From Lipingzhangella_A rawalii (GTDB lineage Bacteria > Actinomycetota > Actinomycetes > Streptosporangiales > Streptosporangiaceae): DNA of 64,000 nucleotides. The position numbers were made by a program, and so were the translations under genes. The notes under the pieces were generated by a model that was not told the origin of the DNA, searched no databases, and saw only the letters and a list, made by a program, of their open reading frames with translations. Location of the stretch: assembly GCF_031628175.1 (NCBI RefSeq), contig NZ_JAVLVT010000001.1, positions 930,001 to 994,000 on the forward strand. The letters run 5' to 3'. Positions within the stretch are counted from its first letter, which is position 1. Every line of letters begins with the position of its first letter. Shown here piece by piece: positions 1-9,197 of the stretch.

Positions 1-1600
1 GGCGCCTCCCCTCGCGGTCGAGGCGGTGAATCCCACTTTCGGTGACGAGACCGTCATTGGATTTCTCCACCACGAGGTGGGCGTCCGCGAACGCGGCTAC
101 CTGGGGAAGATGGGTAACCACGATCACCTGTGCGGTCCGCGCGAGTTGGGCCAACCGGCGACCGATCTCCACGGCGGCCTTTCCCCCAACTCCCGCATCA
201 ACCTCGTCGAAAACGAACGTGGGCACCGGGTCGGCGCCGGCAAAAACCACCTCGATCGCCAGCATCACGCGGGATAGTTCCCCACCCGAGGCGCCCTTCT
301 GGAGTGGCAGTGGGGGGGCGCTCGGATGCGCCGCGAGCTGCACCTCCACCTCGTCGCGCCCCTGCGGACCGAACTCGCTCCCCGTGGTCACCTGCACCGA
401 TACCGAGGCGTGTGGCATCGCCAGGGCCCGCAGCTCCGCGGTCACCGCCTCGCCGAACCGCTGGGCCGCGTCGCCGCGCAGCCGGCTGAGAGTGTCGGCC
501 TGGTCCGTCAGCCGCTGGGCCAGGGTGTCCCGTTCGGTCTGGAGCTCGGCGATGCGTTCGTCGTCGCCCTCGAGGTCGGCGAGGCGCGCGGAGGCATTCT
601 CCGCCCAGGAGAGTACCTCGTCGACGGACGCACCGTACTTGCGCATCAGCTGACCCAGTTCGGCACGTCGCTCCTGCACCGCCGCGAGACGGGCGGGGTC
701 GGCTTCCACCGACTCCGCGTAGGAGGCGAGTTCGGTGGCCGCGTCGGAGAGTACATAACTCACCTCGTCGAGCCGGTCCGCGACCGCCGCGAGTGCAGCG
801 TCATGCTCGCGCACCGCCGTCAGCGCCTGCCGGGCCGTGGCCAGGATCCCGACCACGTCCGCGTCGATCTCGGCGGCGGGATCGCCCACCAGGCCCGCAT
901 GCGCGGTTGTCGCCGCGATGCGCAGCTCCTCGGCGTGGGCCAACCGCTGCTCCTCGGCCTCGAGTTCACTGTCCTCGCCGGGTTTCGGGTCGGCAGCGGT
1001 GATCTCCTCAACCCCGAACCGCAGGAGGTCGACTTCCTGGCGACGTTCCTGCGCGCGGGTGGTCAGCTCGTCGAGCGCCTCCTGGACCTCACGGTGGCGC
1101 CGGTAGGTCGTGGCGTACTCGGCGAGGGCAGTGCGCAGCTCTGGTCCAGCGTAACGATCCAACGCGGACCGTTGCCGGTCGGTGCGCAGCAACCGATGCT
1201 GATCAGACTGGCCGTGCACGGCGACCAGTTCGTCGGCGAGCATGGCGAGCGTACTCACGGGAGTGGACCGGCCTCCGAGCGTGGCGCGGGATCGGCCCTC
1301 GGCGGAGACGGTTCGGGCGATGATCAGTTCCCCGTCCTCGACCGCCCCACCGGCCTCGGCCACTCGCTCGGCCGTGCGACCGTCGCCGGGGACAGTCAGC
1401 CGCCCCTCGACCAGCGCCCGCTCGGCGCCGGGCCGGATCCGGCGCGGATCGGCGCGCCCTCCGAACAGCAGCCCGAGCCCGGTAACCACCATGGTCTTAC
1501 CGGCACCGGTCTCTCCTGTGACGACAGTCAGCCCCGGAGACAGCTCCAGCACCGCCTCGTCGATCACACCCAGGCGTTCTATTCGGACTTCCTCGAGCAC
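1..1600 (-). CDS. recN: DNA repair ATPase RecN, 3' end outside window
   Basis: SMC-like ATPase that acts early in recombinational repair of double-strand breaks. About 533 codons are present and the last few tens of residues lie beyond base 1. The N-terminus carries a Walker A motif (GETGAGKT, about residues 30-37); the middle is a long charged coiled-coil; the C-terminal part holds the ABC signature region (KGASGGELSRVMLA) and Walker B (TFVFDEVDAGVGG). I chose the GTG at 1600 because AGGAGG lies just upstream and the product opens with the family-typical LEEVRIERLGVID. It follows nadK by 36 bp on the same strand, so the two are probably cotranscribed, the usual actinobacterial nadK-recN order. 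Confidence 0.95.
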   Translation of the reverse strand, partial: MLEEVRIERLGVIDEAVLELSPGLTVVTGETGAGKTMVVTGLGLLFGGRADPRRIRPGAERALVEGRLTVPGDGRTAERVAEAGGAVEDGELIIARTVSAEGRSRATLGGRSTPVSTLAMLADELVAVHGQSDQHRLLRTDRQRSALDRYAGPELRTALAEYATTYRRHREVQEALDELTTRAQERRQEVDLLRFGVEEITAADPKPGEDSELEAEEQRLAHAEELRIAATTAHAGLVGDPAAEIDADVVGILATARQALTAVREHDAALAAVADRLDEVSYVLSDAATELASYAESVEADPARLAAVQERRAELGQLMRKYGASVDEVLSWAENASARLADLEGDDERIAELQTERDTLAQRLTDQADTLSRLRGDAAQRFGEAVTAELRALAMPHASVSVQVTTGSEFGPQGRDEVEVQLAAHPSAPPLPLQKGASGGELSRVMLAIEVVFAGADPVPTFVFDEVDAGVGGKAAVEIGRRLAQLARTAQVIVVTHLPQVAAFADAHLVVEKSNDGLVTESGIHRLDREGRR

Positions 1601-1636
1601 CGGCCCTCCTGCTCCCGCTGTCGCTGGCGCGTGGGA

Positions 1637-2590
1637 CTACGCGTCGTCACGCCACTCTGCGCGGCCACGCCAGCCGGCCACAGGCAGCCCGAACTTCGCG
1701 ACAAGCCGGTCGGTGAACGCTGCCGTTCGCAGCCGGGCCAACCGTACCGGCATCTCTCCGCGCGACACCTCGATTCGTGCCCCGGCCGGCAATTCGACCA
1801 TACGACGTCCATCACACCAGAGCACCCCATCGGCCGTGTCGGGGAGCACCTCCAATGCAACGGTGCGACTCGGTGAAATGACGAAGGGTCCGGCAAACAG
1901 TGCATGCGCCGCGATGGGAACCACCAGCATTGCCTCCACCTCCGGCCACACGATGGGGCCACCGGCCGAGAAGGCATGGGCGGTGGATCCGGTTGGCGTG
2001 GCGCACACCACACCGTCACACCCCCACCGGGAGAGGGGACGACCGTCCACCTCCAAAACCATCTCCAGCATCCGGCGTGCCGCGGCCTTCTCCAGCGTGG
2101 CCTCATTGAGCGCCCAGGTTCGCGCCGTGGGGGTGTCATGGGAACGTCCACCGTTGTAGACGACGACGTCCAGCGTCATCCGTTCCTCGACGTTGTAGTC
2201 CTGGTCCACCACGCTGTGCACAGTGGCGGTGATGTCTTCCCGCTCGGCCTCGGCGAGGAAGCCGATGTGCCCGAGATTGACCCCGAGCAGGGGGGCGCCG
2301 GACCCCCGCACCATCTCCGCCGCCCGCAGCAGCGTCCCATCGCCGCCCAGCACCATGACCAGTTCCACCCCGTCGGCCACACTGGCACCGGCTCCGGTCG
2401 GCACCGGCTCCACGGGCTTCAGGTCGATACCGGAGCGCTTCAGGTCCAGCAGCTCCGATTCCAGCATCCGTACCGTCATGCCGGCCTCGGTCAGCCGCTG
2501 GTGAACCAACTGCACGCTGCGCAGTGCCGCCCGCCGCCCCGTATGCGCCAACAGCAGGATCCGTCGGCATGACGTCTCTCGCTCCGCCAC
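1637..2590 (-). CDS. nadK: NAD kinase
   Basis: Phosphorylates NAD to NADP in the cytosol using ATP or polyphosphate. The family GGDGT motif is present (GGDGTLLRAA), followed by NLGHIGFLAE and the second conserved block GCDGVVCATPTGSTAHAF, which shapes the NAD site. The frame stays open upstream to 2851, but that extension is Gly/Ala/Arg-rich and unlike the family. The GTG at 2590, giving 317 residues that start AERETSCRRILLLAHTGR, matches the usual length. Its upstream sequence is only weakly SD-like (GGGGTCTCGGGG), so the exact start is less sure than the identity. Lies between tlyA and recN. Confidence 0.93.
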   Translation of the reverse strand: MAERETSCRRILLLAHTGRRAALRSVQLVHQRLTEAGMTVRMLESELLDLKRSGIDLKPVEPVPTGAGASVADGVELVMVLGGDGTLLRAAEMVRGSGAPLLGVNLGHIGFLAEAEREDITATVHSVVDQDYNVEERMTLDVVVYNGGRSHDTPTARTWALNEATLEKAAARRMLEMVLEVDGRPLSRWGCDGVVCATPTGSTAHAFSAGGPIVWPEVEAMLVVPIAAHALFAGPFVISPSRTVALEVLPDTADGVLWCDGRRMVELPAGARIEVSRGEMPVRLARLRTAAFTDRLVAKFGLPVAGWRGRAEWRDDA

Positions 2591-2863
2591 CCCCGAGACC
2601 CCGGCAGCATCTGGTGCAGCCGTGTCGGTGTGTACGTCACCCTCTGCTGTTCCGGCTCCGTGCCCGCCCGCGTCCACCTGCACCTGCCCGCCTGGTCCCG
2701 ATGTCGGCACTCCCACTCCTTCTGCGTCCCCGGTATCCGCCTGGTGACCGCCTACACGACCGTGGCCCACGGTGCGGCGCCGTTGAGCACGCGTGTCGCT
2801 GCGGGCACGTCCCGCACCGGCCAGGGTGTGGCCTGCCGGGAACACGAGCACGATCCCAGCGTC
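2591..2863. other. Spacer between tlyA and nadK
   Basis: About 270 bp. The nadK frame continues open through it to 2851, but the translation is low-complexity and no good ribosome site is visible. I see no convincing gene, hairpin or operator here. Confidence 0.4.
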
Positions 2864-3673
2864 TCACTGTGGACCGGTGGCGACAGCCCGGTCCAGGTCC
2901 TGCTCCCGGAGCGGTCCGGCACCGTCGGCACGTTCGGCGAACCAGACCAGATACTCCACGTTTCCGGACGGCCCCGGCAGGGGGCTCGCCGTCACGCCCC
3001 GCACCCCGAGCCCCAGCTCCGCGGCGGCACGCGCCACCTGCCGCACCGCACTCGCGCGCAGTTCGGGGTCGCGGACAACCCCTCGGGCTCCCACCTGCTC
3101 CCTGCCCACCTCGAACTGTGGTTTGACCAGCAGAACATAGTCAGCCCGTGGTCGTGCGCACCGGTGCAGGGCGTCGAGGACCAGGCGCAAGGAGATGAAG
3201 GACAGGTCCGCGACGACGAGATCCACCGGGTCGCCCACCTGACCCGGATCCAGATCACGAACGTTGCACCGCTCCAGCACCGTCACCCGGGGGTCCGAAC
3301 GCAGTGACCAGTCCAGCTGCCCGTACCCCACATCCACCGCCACCACGTGCGCGGCACCGCGCCGCAACAGCACATCCGTGAAACCACCGGTACAGGCGCC
3401 GGCGTCGAGACACCTGCGTCCCACAACGGGAAATTCGAAGGCCGACAGCGCGCCGAGCAGCTTATGCGCGCCACGGGACACATACTGTGGCTGTGCGCTG
3501 TCCTCGGCCGAGACGACGACCGGCTGATCCAGGCGGACCTGAGTGGCGGCCTTGGTGGCCACCACACCGTTGACCCGGACCCGCTGCTGTTCGATGAGCT
3601 CCGCGGCGGCGGAACGCGAGCGCGCGTAGCCACGCCGGACGAGTTCGGCATCCAGTCGGCTGAGCCTGGGCAT
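2864..3673 (-). CDS. tlyA: TlyA family rRNA (cytidine-2'-O)-methyltransferase
   Basis: 269 residues, the normal length. An N-terminal S4 RNA-binding domain (about residues 1-65) precedes a Rossmann-type SAM domain with the glycine-rich loop CLDAGACTGGFTDVLL and the catalytic-region motif VVADLSFISL. Characterised family members 2'-O-methylate cytidines in 16S and 23S rRNA, which makes ribosomes sensitive to capreomycin-type drugs; older annotations call them hemolysins. The upstream 80-residue gene ends 3 bp before the ATG, so translation is probably coupled. Belongs to the same minus-strand run as nadK and recN. Confidence 0.93.
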   Translation of the reverse strand: MPRLSRLDAELVRRGYARSRSAAAELIEQQRVRVNGVVATKAATQVRLDQPVVVSAEDSAQPQYVSRGAHKLLGALSAFEFPVVGRRCLDAGACTGGFTDVLLRRGAAHVVAVDVGYGQLDWSLRSDPRVTVLERCNVRDLDPGQVGDPVDLVVADLSFISLRLVLDALHRCARPRADYVLLVKPQFEVGREQVGARGVVRDPELRASAVRQVARAAAELGLGVRGVTASPLPGPSGNVEYLVWFAERADGAGPLREQDLDRAVATGPQ

Positions 3674-3676
3674 CGG

Positions 3677-3919
3677 TCAGGTGTCCGTCCCAGGACCGGA
3701 GCGATCCTCGACCTCGGACAGGGCGTCGACGAGATGTCGGTGGATTTCGTCGAACACCGCCACATGGTCAGCCGTGGGACGGTTCCCGAGCTCCGCGAGG
3801 CGCTCGCGGGTAGCGCGTGTCACGGATCCGTCGGTGTTGGCCGACTCCTGTTCCACCCCGTCCCGCACCGGGCATCCACCTTCCTGGCTCGTCGTCGCCA
3901 CCAGGGGCGCTCCGGGCAC
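3677..3919 (-). CDS. Small hypothetical protein upstream of tlyA
   Basis: About 80 residues. A GTG at 3919 or a TTG at 3922 could start it; an AGGTAGG sequence lies just upstream. The N-terminal third is low complexity; the C-terminal part (ELGNRPTADHVAVFDEIHRH followed by LVDALSEVED) is amphipathic, likely helical, and resembles short conserved actinobacterial proteins found next to tlyA. It ends 3 bp before tlyA and begins 11 bp after the preceding gene, so it sits in the operon. Function unknown. Confidence 0.65.
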   Translation of the reverse strand: MPGAPLVATTSQEGGCPVRDGVEQESANTDGSVTRATRERLAELGNRPTADHVAVFDEIHRHLVDALSEVEDRSGPGTDT

Positions 3920-3933
3920 CAACCTACCTGGAC

Positions 3934-4971
3934 TCAGGTTGAGTCAGCGTCGCCGCGGGATCCGGAGGCACCCGTGCCGCCGGATCCGCCTGCCTGCCCG
4001 CTGCGCTTGCCCGTCCCCTTCGTGGAGCGGGCCTTTCCACTCGATGCGGTCGTCGACTTCGCCTTGGTTGAGCGATTCTTACCGCCGGTAGCGCGCTTTG
4101 CCTGCTTCGCGCCCGCGGCCGTGGAGGTGGTCGCCGAGGATCCCGAACTGGCCTCGCCGTGAGCCTCCTGGGTTGTTTGCGTGGCCGTGGCGGCTGCCGA
4201 CGTGGGCGTGGCTTGCGTCGCAGCGGCCGTGTCGCCCCGATCGGTTCCCTCCGCATTGGTGGCGGAGTCTGTGTCGGGTGTACCGGCCGCCGTGGTTGTG
4301 CTGACGGCACCGGAGGTGCTCCCCGGGGAGGCTCCATCCACCCGGGTTGTCGGAGTCGCTTCCTGTTCCGGTCCGGTTGCGACGCCAGCCGGAGTCTGGC
4401 CCGTGGTGGTTCCGGCTGTGGGTTCCCCGGCGCTTTCGCCCGCGGTGGCTGTCGCCTGTGGATGCTGTACGTGCTGCGGATGGTCGACGACGGGGTTCTC
4501 GGCGGCACGATGCTGCGGGACACCGGCGACCGCATTCCCCACACCCGCCCCCAGACCATCCGTGGTACCCACGTTCCGGGCCGCAGCCCCGGCACCGGAT
4601 GGGCGTGTGGCGAGACGTCGTTCCAGATCGGCGATCCGTCGCACGGCCCGTTCGTACTCGGCACGCGGGACGACATCCAGGTGCGCGACCTGGCGGCTCA
4701 CCTCCTGCTCGATGAGTTCCGTCAACCGAGCTCGGTTGTACGCGCTGGTCTCCACGAGCTGCGCGGCGAGGGTTTGGATCTCCTTGCCCGTGCGCCCGCC
4801 GACGGGGCTGGGTTCCCGGTTCTCGTCCGTACCCTGCTCCCCAGCACCGGATCCGGCCGCCTGCTGACTCTCGCGCAGCAGTGTTCGGGCCGCCGCCACG
4901 GCCCGCTTACGGGTGAGTTCGGTGAACCCACTGGCGGCGTCGAGATAGGTCCGAACCACGTCGATCACCAT
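3934..4971 (-). CDS. Hypothetical protein with helical N-domain and basic low-complexity tail
   Basis: 345 residues. The first 140 or so are predicted mostly helical, with a phasin-like or coiled-coil look (ELTRKRAVAAARTLLRES; RAEYERAVRRIADLERRL). The middle is Thr/Ala/Gly-rich and disordered. The last 60 or so residues are Lys/Ser/Thr/Ala-rich (AKQAKRATGGKNRSTKAKS), like histone H1 or Lsr2/HupS-type tails, which suggests nucleic-acid or polyanion contact. No enzyme motif is visible. First of the genes running into tlyA-nadK-recN. Similar proteins occur at this locus in other actinomycetes, but I know no function. Confidence 0.7.
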   Translation of the reverse strand: MVIDVVRTYLDAASGFTELTRKRAVAAARTLLRESQQAAGSGAGEQGTDENREPSPVGGRTGKEIQTLAAQLVETSAYNRARLTELIEQEVSRQVAHLDVVPRAEYERAVRRIADLERRLATRPSGAGAAARNVGTTDGLGAGVGNAVAGVPQHRAAENPVVDHPQHVQHPQATATAGESAGEPTAGTTTGQTPAGVATGPEQEATPTTRVDGASPGSTSGAVSTTTAAGTPDTDSATNAEGTDRGDTAAATQATPTSAAATATQTTQEAHGEASSGSSATTSTAAGAKQAKRATGGKNRSTKAKSTTASSGKARSTKGTGKRSGQAGGSGGTGASGSRGDADST

Positions 4972-5107
4972 GAGCCGTGCACTCCTCCGTTAGCTGCGAA
5001 CTCTCCCGGTGGCACGACGCTATCGCCGACAGCGCCCCGCATGGGCCCGATCACCGCAAGGAACATCCCGAGAGAAACAGGTGGGAGCGCACCCGTCCCG
5101 GGCCCAC

Positions 5108-5314
5108 CTACTCGGCGGCGAGGCTCATGGTGTAGACGACCGTGTCATCATCCTGCACCAGTGTGACGTGGGACGCACCGGCCTCGGCGAGGTCCTGCCA
5201 GTTCTCCCCCAGCCAAGTCTCGGCGTCCCCCCGCGAGGGAAACGTCTCGGTGTTGATCTCCCCCAGATCCAGTACCTGGCCGTCGCTGCCTGCACACCGC
5301 CACGTCCACGCCAT
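5108..5314 (-). CDS. Conserved small actinobacterial protein
   Basis: 68 residues from the ATG at 5314; the frame extends to 5341, but MAWTWRCAGSDGQVL is the natural N-terminus. The product is acidic, with several Trp (WTWRC, ETWLGENWQDL), and ends in a beta-rich segment (VTLVQDDDTVVYTMSL). Proteins of this size and pattern are common hypothetical proteins in Streptomyces and relatives. It is divergent from cobU across about 95 bp, which must hold both promoters. Confidence 0.75.
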   Translation of the reverse strand: MAWTWRCAGSDGQVLDLGEINTETFPSRGDAETWLGENWQDLAEAGASHVTLVQDDDTVVYTMSLAAE

Positions 5315-5410
5315 GAGCCATCCCTGTCCGTCTCGACACATCCCGGGGTGTCGAGCCTAACGTGTGGACGTCGGTGAGCTTCGGTGCACACATGCTGTTT
5401 ACTGTCGACC

Positions 5411-6490
5411 GTGCGTATTCGACTGTCCGGAACCGGAGGAAGCTCCGGTTGGCCGGCCCCCAGATGCCGATGTGCCTCCTGCCGGCACGCGGAGTCCAAC
5501 CGGCGGGCACCGACATATGTGACGGTGGACGACACCTTCGTTCTCCCAGACCCGGCGAGCCACAGTGTGCCCAGGGTCCCGGACGGATACACGGTCGAGC
5601 CGATCGACCACGGAACCCTGGTCTGCGGTCCCGAGGGGGACCGGCTGTTGTACGCCCATGCCTCCCCGGTCTGCGCGGCCGCCGACCAGGTCGACATGGT
5701 TCTGGTCGACGTGGTGACGAGCCCGAGCGTGACCGGTGCGCTACGCCGGTGTGGCGTGGTGGGCACCAGCACCGCGGTTATCGGCCTCGGTGGGGACCAC
5801 CGGGTGCCCTCCCCACAGGAGCTGGAACGCCGGGGACGGATGTGGGGGGCACTGATCGCCTCAGACAACCAGGAACTCCGGTGCCCGCCCACGGCGTGGC
5901 CCCCACCCCGCACCCGAGGGCCGCGCCGCACCCTGGTCCTCGGCGGTGCCCGGTCCGGCAAATCCGCCGAGGCGGAGCTGCGGCTCCAAGCCGAACCGGA
6001 GGTGACCTACGTGGCCACCGGGCCGCTCCCGAGCGCGGACGACCCGGCCTGGCAGCAGCGGGTGGCACTGCATCGGCAGCGCCGTCCGGACTGGTGGCGC
6101 ACCGAGGAGACCCTGGACGTGGCCGGCCTGCTGGCTACCAGCACCGGCGCTATCCTTCTGGACGGTCTGGGCAGCTGGCTCGCGGCCACCATGGACAACT
6201 GTGGGATCTGGCGCGAGGAGACGGGGCCGAACGCGGTCGGGGCGGGAGCACCTCCCCCCGAAGCGGCCACGGCGGAAGTGTGGCGGCGGGTGGAGGAGCT
6301 GGCAGAGGCCTGGCGTCAGACCCGCGCCAACGTCGTGGCCGTCAGTGACGAGGTCGGCTGGGGCGTGGTCCCCGCCACCGCCAGCGGGGGGCTATTCCGA
6401 GACTGGTTGGGCCGCCTCAACGAGAGACTCGCCCACGAATCTGAGGAGGTCCTCCTCACGGTGGCCGGTCGTGTGCTGGAGCTGTCGTGA
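5411..6490 (+). CDS. cobU: Adenosylcobinamide kinase / adenosylcobinamide-phosphate guanylyltransferase with extra N-domain
   Basis: Phosphorylates adenosylcobinamide and then transfers GMP to it, giving adenosyl-GDP-cobinamide for CobS. The C-terminal half is CobU: Walker A GGARSGKS near residue 178, TYVATGPLP, and the late motif VSDEVGWGVVP. The 359-residue protein is about twice a normal CobU. The first 170 residues begin RIRLSGTGGSSGWPAPRCRC-ASC, like PhnP-type metallo-beta-lactamase-fold proteins, but contain no HxHxDH metal motif, so that domain looks degenerate. I took the GTG at 5411 because it starts exactly at this signature; an ATG at 5384 is also in frame. The stop overlaps the cobS start by 4 bp. 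Confidence 0.9.
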   Translation: MRIRLSGTGGSSGWPAPRCRCASCRHAESNRRAPTYVTVDDTFVLPDPASHSVPRVPDGYTVEPIDHGTLVCGPEGDRLLYAHASPVCAAADQVDMVLVDVVTSPSVTGALRRCGVVGTSTAVIGLGGDHRVPSPQELERRGRMWGALIASDNQELRCPPTAWPPPRTRGPRRTLVLGGARSGKSAEAELRLQAEPEVTYVATGPLPSADDPAWQQRVALHRQRRPDWWRTEETLDVAGLLATSTGAILLDGLGSWLAATMDNCGIWREETGPNAVGAGAPPPEAATAEVWRRVEELAEAWRQTRANVVAVSDEVGWGVVPATASGGLFRDWLGRLNERLAHESEEVLLTVAGRVLELS

Positions 6491-7308
6491 CCGCGGCGTG
6501 GGGCGCGGGGCTACGTCTGGCTGTGGGAACACTGACCGTGTTTCCGGTGCGTCCTGTGGACGTGAACCGCACTGTGGCGGGCTGGGCCATGCTCTTCGCG
6601 CCCCTGGCCGGGCTACTTCTGGCGGTGGCATCCGGAATCCTCCTCGGCGGGCTGCTGGCGGTGGGAACCTCCCCCCTGCTGGCCGCTGTCCTGACACTCG
6701 GACTCCTCACCGTGCTGACGCGCGGCCTGCACCTGGACGGGCTTGCCGACCTCGCGGACGGGCTGGGCAGCGCGCGCCCCGCCGAGCAGGCCGTGGACAT
6801 CATGCGACGTTCCGACATCGGGCCGTTCGGCGTGCTCTCCCTGATCTTCACTGTGGCGATCCAGGCAGCCGCACTGAGCCACATCGCGGCCCTGGGAACA
6901 GTCACCGTGGCCGGGGCCCTGGGGGGCGCTGTGATCTCCGGACGCCTTGCAGTGACCTGGACGTGCCGCCGGGGCGTACCCGCGGGACGCGCTGAGGGAC
7001 TGGGGGCGATGGTCGCGGAGTCGGTGTCTGCGCGCGGAGCTGGAACCGTCGTGGTCCTGGTGCTCCTGGGGTGTTCCATGGTTGGAGCGCTGGCAACCAC
7101 CGTGGGGACCACTCCGGTGGGAACAGTGTGGATGTCGGTGGTGCTACCGCTGGCCAGCCTTGGCGGCCTGGCGACAGCCGAGGCGTTGCGTCGCCACGCG
7201 GTACGCCGCCTGGGGGGGATCACCGGAGATGTCCTCGGCGCCGTGTGCGAAGTCGCCACAACCGCCACCCTGGTCCTGAGCGCGGTGCTGCTGTCCTGGA
7301 TCCCATGA
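6487..7308 (+). CDS. cobS: Adenosylcobinamide-GDP ribazoletransferase
   Basis: Joins adenosyl-GDP-cobinamide to alpha-ribazole to finish cobalamin; an inner-membrane enzyme. 273 residues, strongly hydrophobic, with about six membrane segments and the family motif HLDGLADLADG near residue 85, plus RRSDIGPFG, the usual R-D-x-x-x-G-x-x-G block. The GTG start overlaps the cobU stop (GTGA), so the pair is translationally coupled. cobT, often a neighbour in actinomycetes, is not in this window. Confidence 0.93.
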   Translation: MTAAWGAGLRLAVGTLTVFPVRPVDVNRTVAGWAMLFAPLAGLLLAVASGILLGGLLAVGTSPLLAAVLTLGLLTVLTRGLHLDGLADLADGLGSARPAEQAVDIMRRSDIGPFGVLSLIFTVAIQAAALSHIAALGTVTVAGALGGAVISGRLAVTWTCRRGVPAGRAEGLGAMVAESVSARGAGTVVVLVLLGCSMVGALATTVGTTPVGTVWMSVVLPLASLGGLATAEALRRHAVRRLGGITGDVLGAVCEVATTATLVLSAVLLSWIP

Positions 7309-7604
7309 GTGTCACCGGCCCGGGCACGCGGTCCCGCCCGCACAGGTCACGGCCATCGGCCAGAACCCGGTGGTGCTGTCGCCGACCTCACACCCGGCCG
7401 GGACAGCGCCTGCACAGCCAGCTGAAGCGGCTCGGACACACGGGGCCACTGGTTCCATCGATCACACGAAAAACCCGCCCTACGCACGCCCAGAAGAACG
7501 ACGAAAATTCTCCCGACAGCCACTTTCGGCATTCCTTCGGCATGGCGAGCGTTGTCGGGACGTCGCGTGTCCACTCGGGATGCGCACGGACTAGCATCGG
7601 GGGC

Positions 7605-9095
7605 GTGAGCACCACGTCAGTCACCCAACAGTCCCCCGTCACCATCGCTGCCGACGCCGTCGTGGTCGGCTACTACACAACGGATACCGGCCTGGAGCCA
7701 GCCCCCGGCGCCGAACCCGTGGACGCCTCCGTCACCGGCGGGCTCTCCGCGGCCCTCACGACCCTCGGCGCCGACGGTAGCGAAGGTTCCGTGCACGCCG
7801 TACCCAGTCTGGGATCCACCACCGCACCGCAGATCCTCGCGGTCGGCCTGGGCGCCCGCCCCACCGACGCATCCGCTCCGGAGCGGGATGTGTTGCGGCG
7901 GGCCGCCGGTGCGGCCCTGCGGGCCATCAGTGGCCCCCGCACGACCGTAGCCCTGGCCCTGCCGAGCGCCACCGCTGTCGATGCCGAAGCGGTGGCCCTG
8001 GGCGCGCTGCTGGGCAACTACTCCTTCCAGCGCTACCGCGGCACGGAGACACCGACGACCGAATCGCTGCGGATCATCAGCACCGCCGAGGGCGCCAAGG
8101 CGGCCGTTGAGCACGGTCAGACCGTGGCCGAGGCGGTCTCGTTGGCGCGGGATCTGGTCAACACCGCACCCGCCGATCTCGTTCCGGAGGACTTCGCGGG
8201 GGTCGCGGAACAGTGCGCCCGCGAGTACGGCCTGGAGATCGACATTCTCGATGAACAGGCCCTCGCCGAGCAGGGCTATGGCGGCCATGTCGGGGTCGGG
8301 CAGGGTTCGGTCAACCCGCCCCGCCTGGTGCGCCTGTCCTACACGCATCCCGCGGCCACAGCCACACTGGCCTTCGTGGGTAAGGGCATCACCTTCGACA
8401 GTGGTGGCCTGTCCCTCAAGCCCAGCAACGCCATGGACTGGATGAAGTCGGACATGGGCGGCGCCGCGGCCGCGTTGGGGGCGATACGGGCCATCGCCGC
8501 GGCCCAGACCAAAGTCAATGTGGTCTGCTATCTGGCCTTGGCCGAGAACATGCCCAGTGGCACCGCACAACGCCCCTCGGACGTCATCACCATCTACGGC
8601 GGACGCACGGTCGAGGTGATGAACACCGACGCGGAAGGGCGACTGGTGCTTGCCGACGCCCTGGTCCGCGCGCAGGAGGACCACCCGGACCTCATCGTGG
8701 ACGTGGCCACACTGACCGGGGCCCAGCTCGTAGCCCTGGGGACCCGCGTGTTCGGAATCATGGCCAACGACGATGACGTTCGCAGTGCCGTTGCCACGGC
8801 CGCCGCGGACGCCGGGGAAGGGGCCTGGCCGATGCCGCTGCCCGAGGAGCTTCGCAAGGGTCTGGACTCCACGGTTGCCGACATTGCCAACGTGTCCGGA
8901 GATCGGTGGGGTGGCATGCTCGCCGCGGGGGTGTTCCTCCGGGAGTTCATCGCCGAGGGCGTGCCGTGGGCCCACCTCGACATCGCCGGGCCGGCCTTCA
9001 ACCAGGGCGAGGCCTATGGCTACACGCCCAAGGGCGGAACCGGTGCAGCGACCCGCACGCTCGTGCGTGTCGCCGACGCCTATGCCGCGGACTGA
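7605..9095 (+). CDS. pepA: Leucyl aminopeptidase (M17)
   Basis: Cytosolic di-metal aminopeptidase releasing N-terminal residues. 496 residues from the GTG at 7605; the frame is open back to 7071 but that part overlaps cobS. The M17 catalytic domain shows KGITFDSGGLSLKPS near residue 260 (metal and catalytic Lys region), MKSDMGGAAA, and the family signature NTDAEGRLVLADAL at about 340-353. The N-terminal 170 residues form the variable M17 N-domain. It precedes lpd by 102 bp, the pepA-lpd-sucB order also seen in Streptomyces. Confidence 0.95.
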   Translation: MSTTSVTQQSPVTIAADAVVVGYYTTDTGLEPAPGAEPVDASVTGGLSAALTTLGADGSEGSVHAVPSLGSTTAPQILAVGLGARPTDASAPERDVLRRAAGAALRAISGPRTTVALALPSATAVDAEAVALGALLGNYSFQRYRGTETPTTESLRIISTAEGAKAAVEHGQTVAEAVSLARDLVNTAPADLVPEDFAGVAEQCAREYGLEIDILDEQALAEQGYGGHVGVGQGSVNPPRLVRLSYTHPAATATLAFVGKGITFDSGGLSLKPSNAMDWMKSDMGGAAAALGAIRAIAAAQTKVNVVCYLALAENMPSGTAQRPSDVITIYGGRTVEVMNTDAEGRLVLADALVRAQEDHPDLIVDVATLTGAQLVALGTRVFGIMANDDDVRSAVATAAADAGEGAWPMPLPEELRKGLDSTVADIANVSGDRWGGMLAAGVFLREFIAEGVPWAHLDIAGPAFNQGEAYGYTPKGGTGAATRTLVRVADAYAAD

Positions 9096-9197
9096 CCCGA
9101 CCGTTTCCGGTGGTGACCGCTGTGGTGGCCGCCGGCAGCCGTGGCCGAATAAGCGACACAACCCGACATGAAACACGACATAAGGAGTGTCAACCCC

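Noticed and set aside
326..1876. 516-residue plus-strand frame
   Set aside because: Antisense to recN and nadK, both supported by conserved motifs.
2591..2851. N-terminal extension of NadK
   Set aside because: Low-complexity, not family-like, and would make NadK about 90 residues too long.
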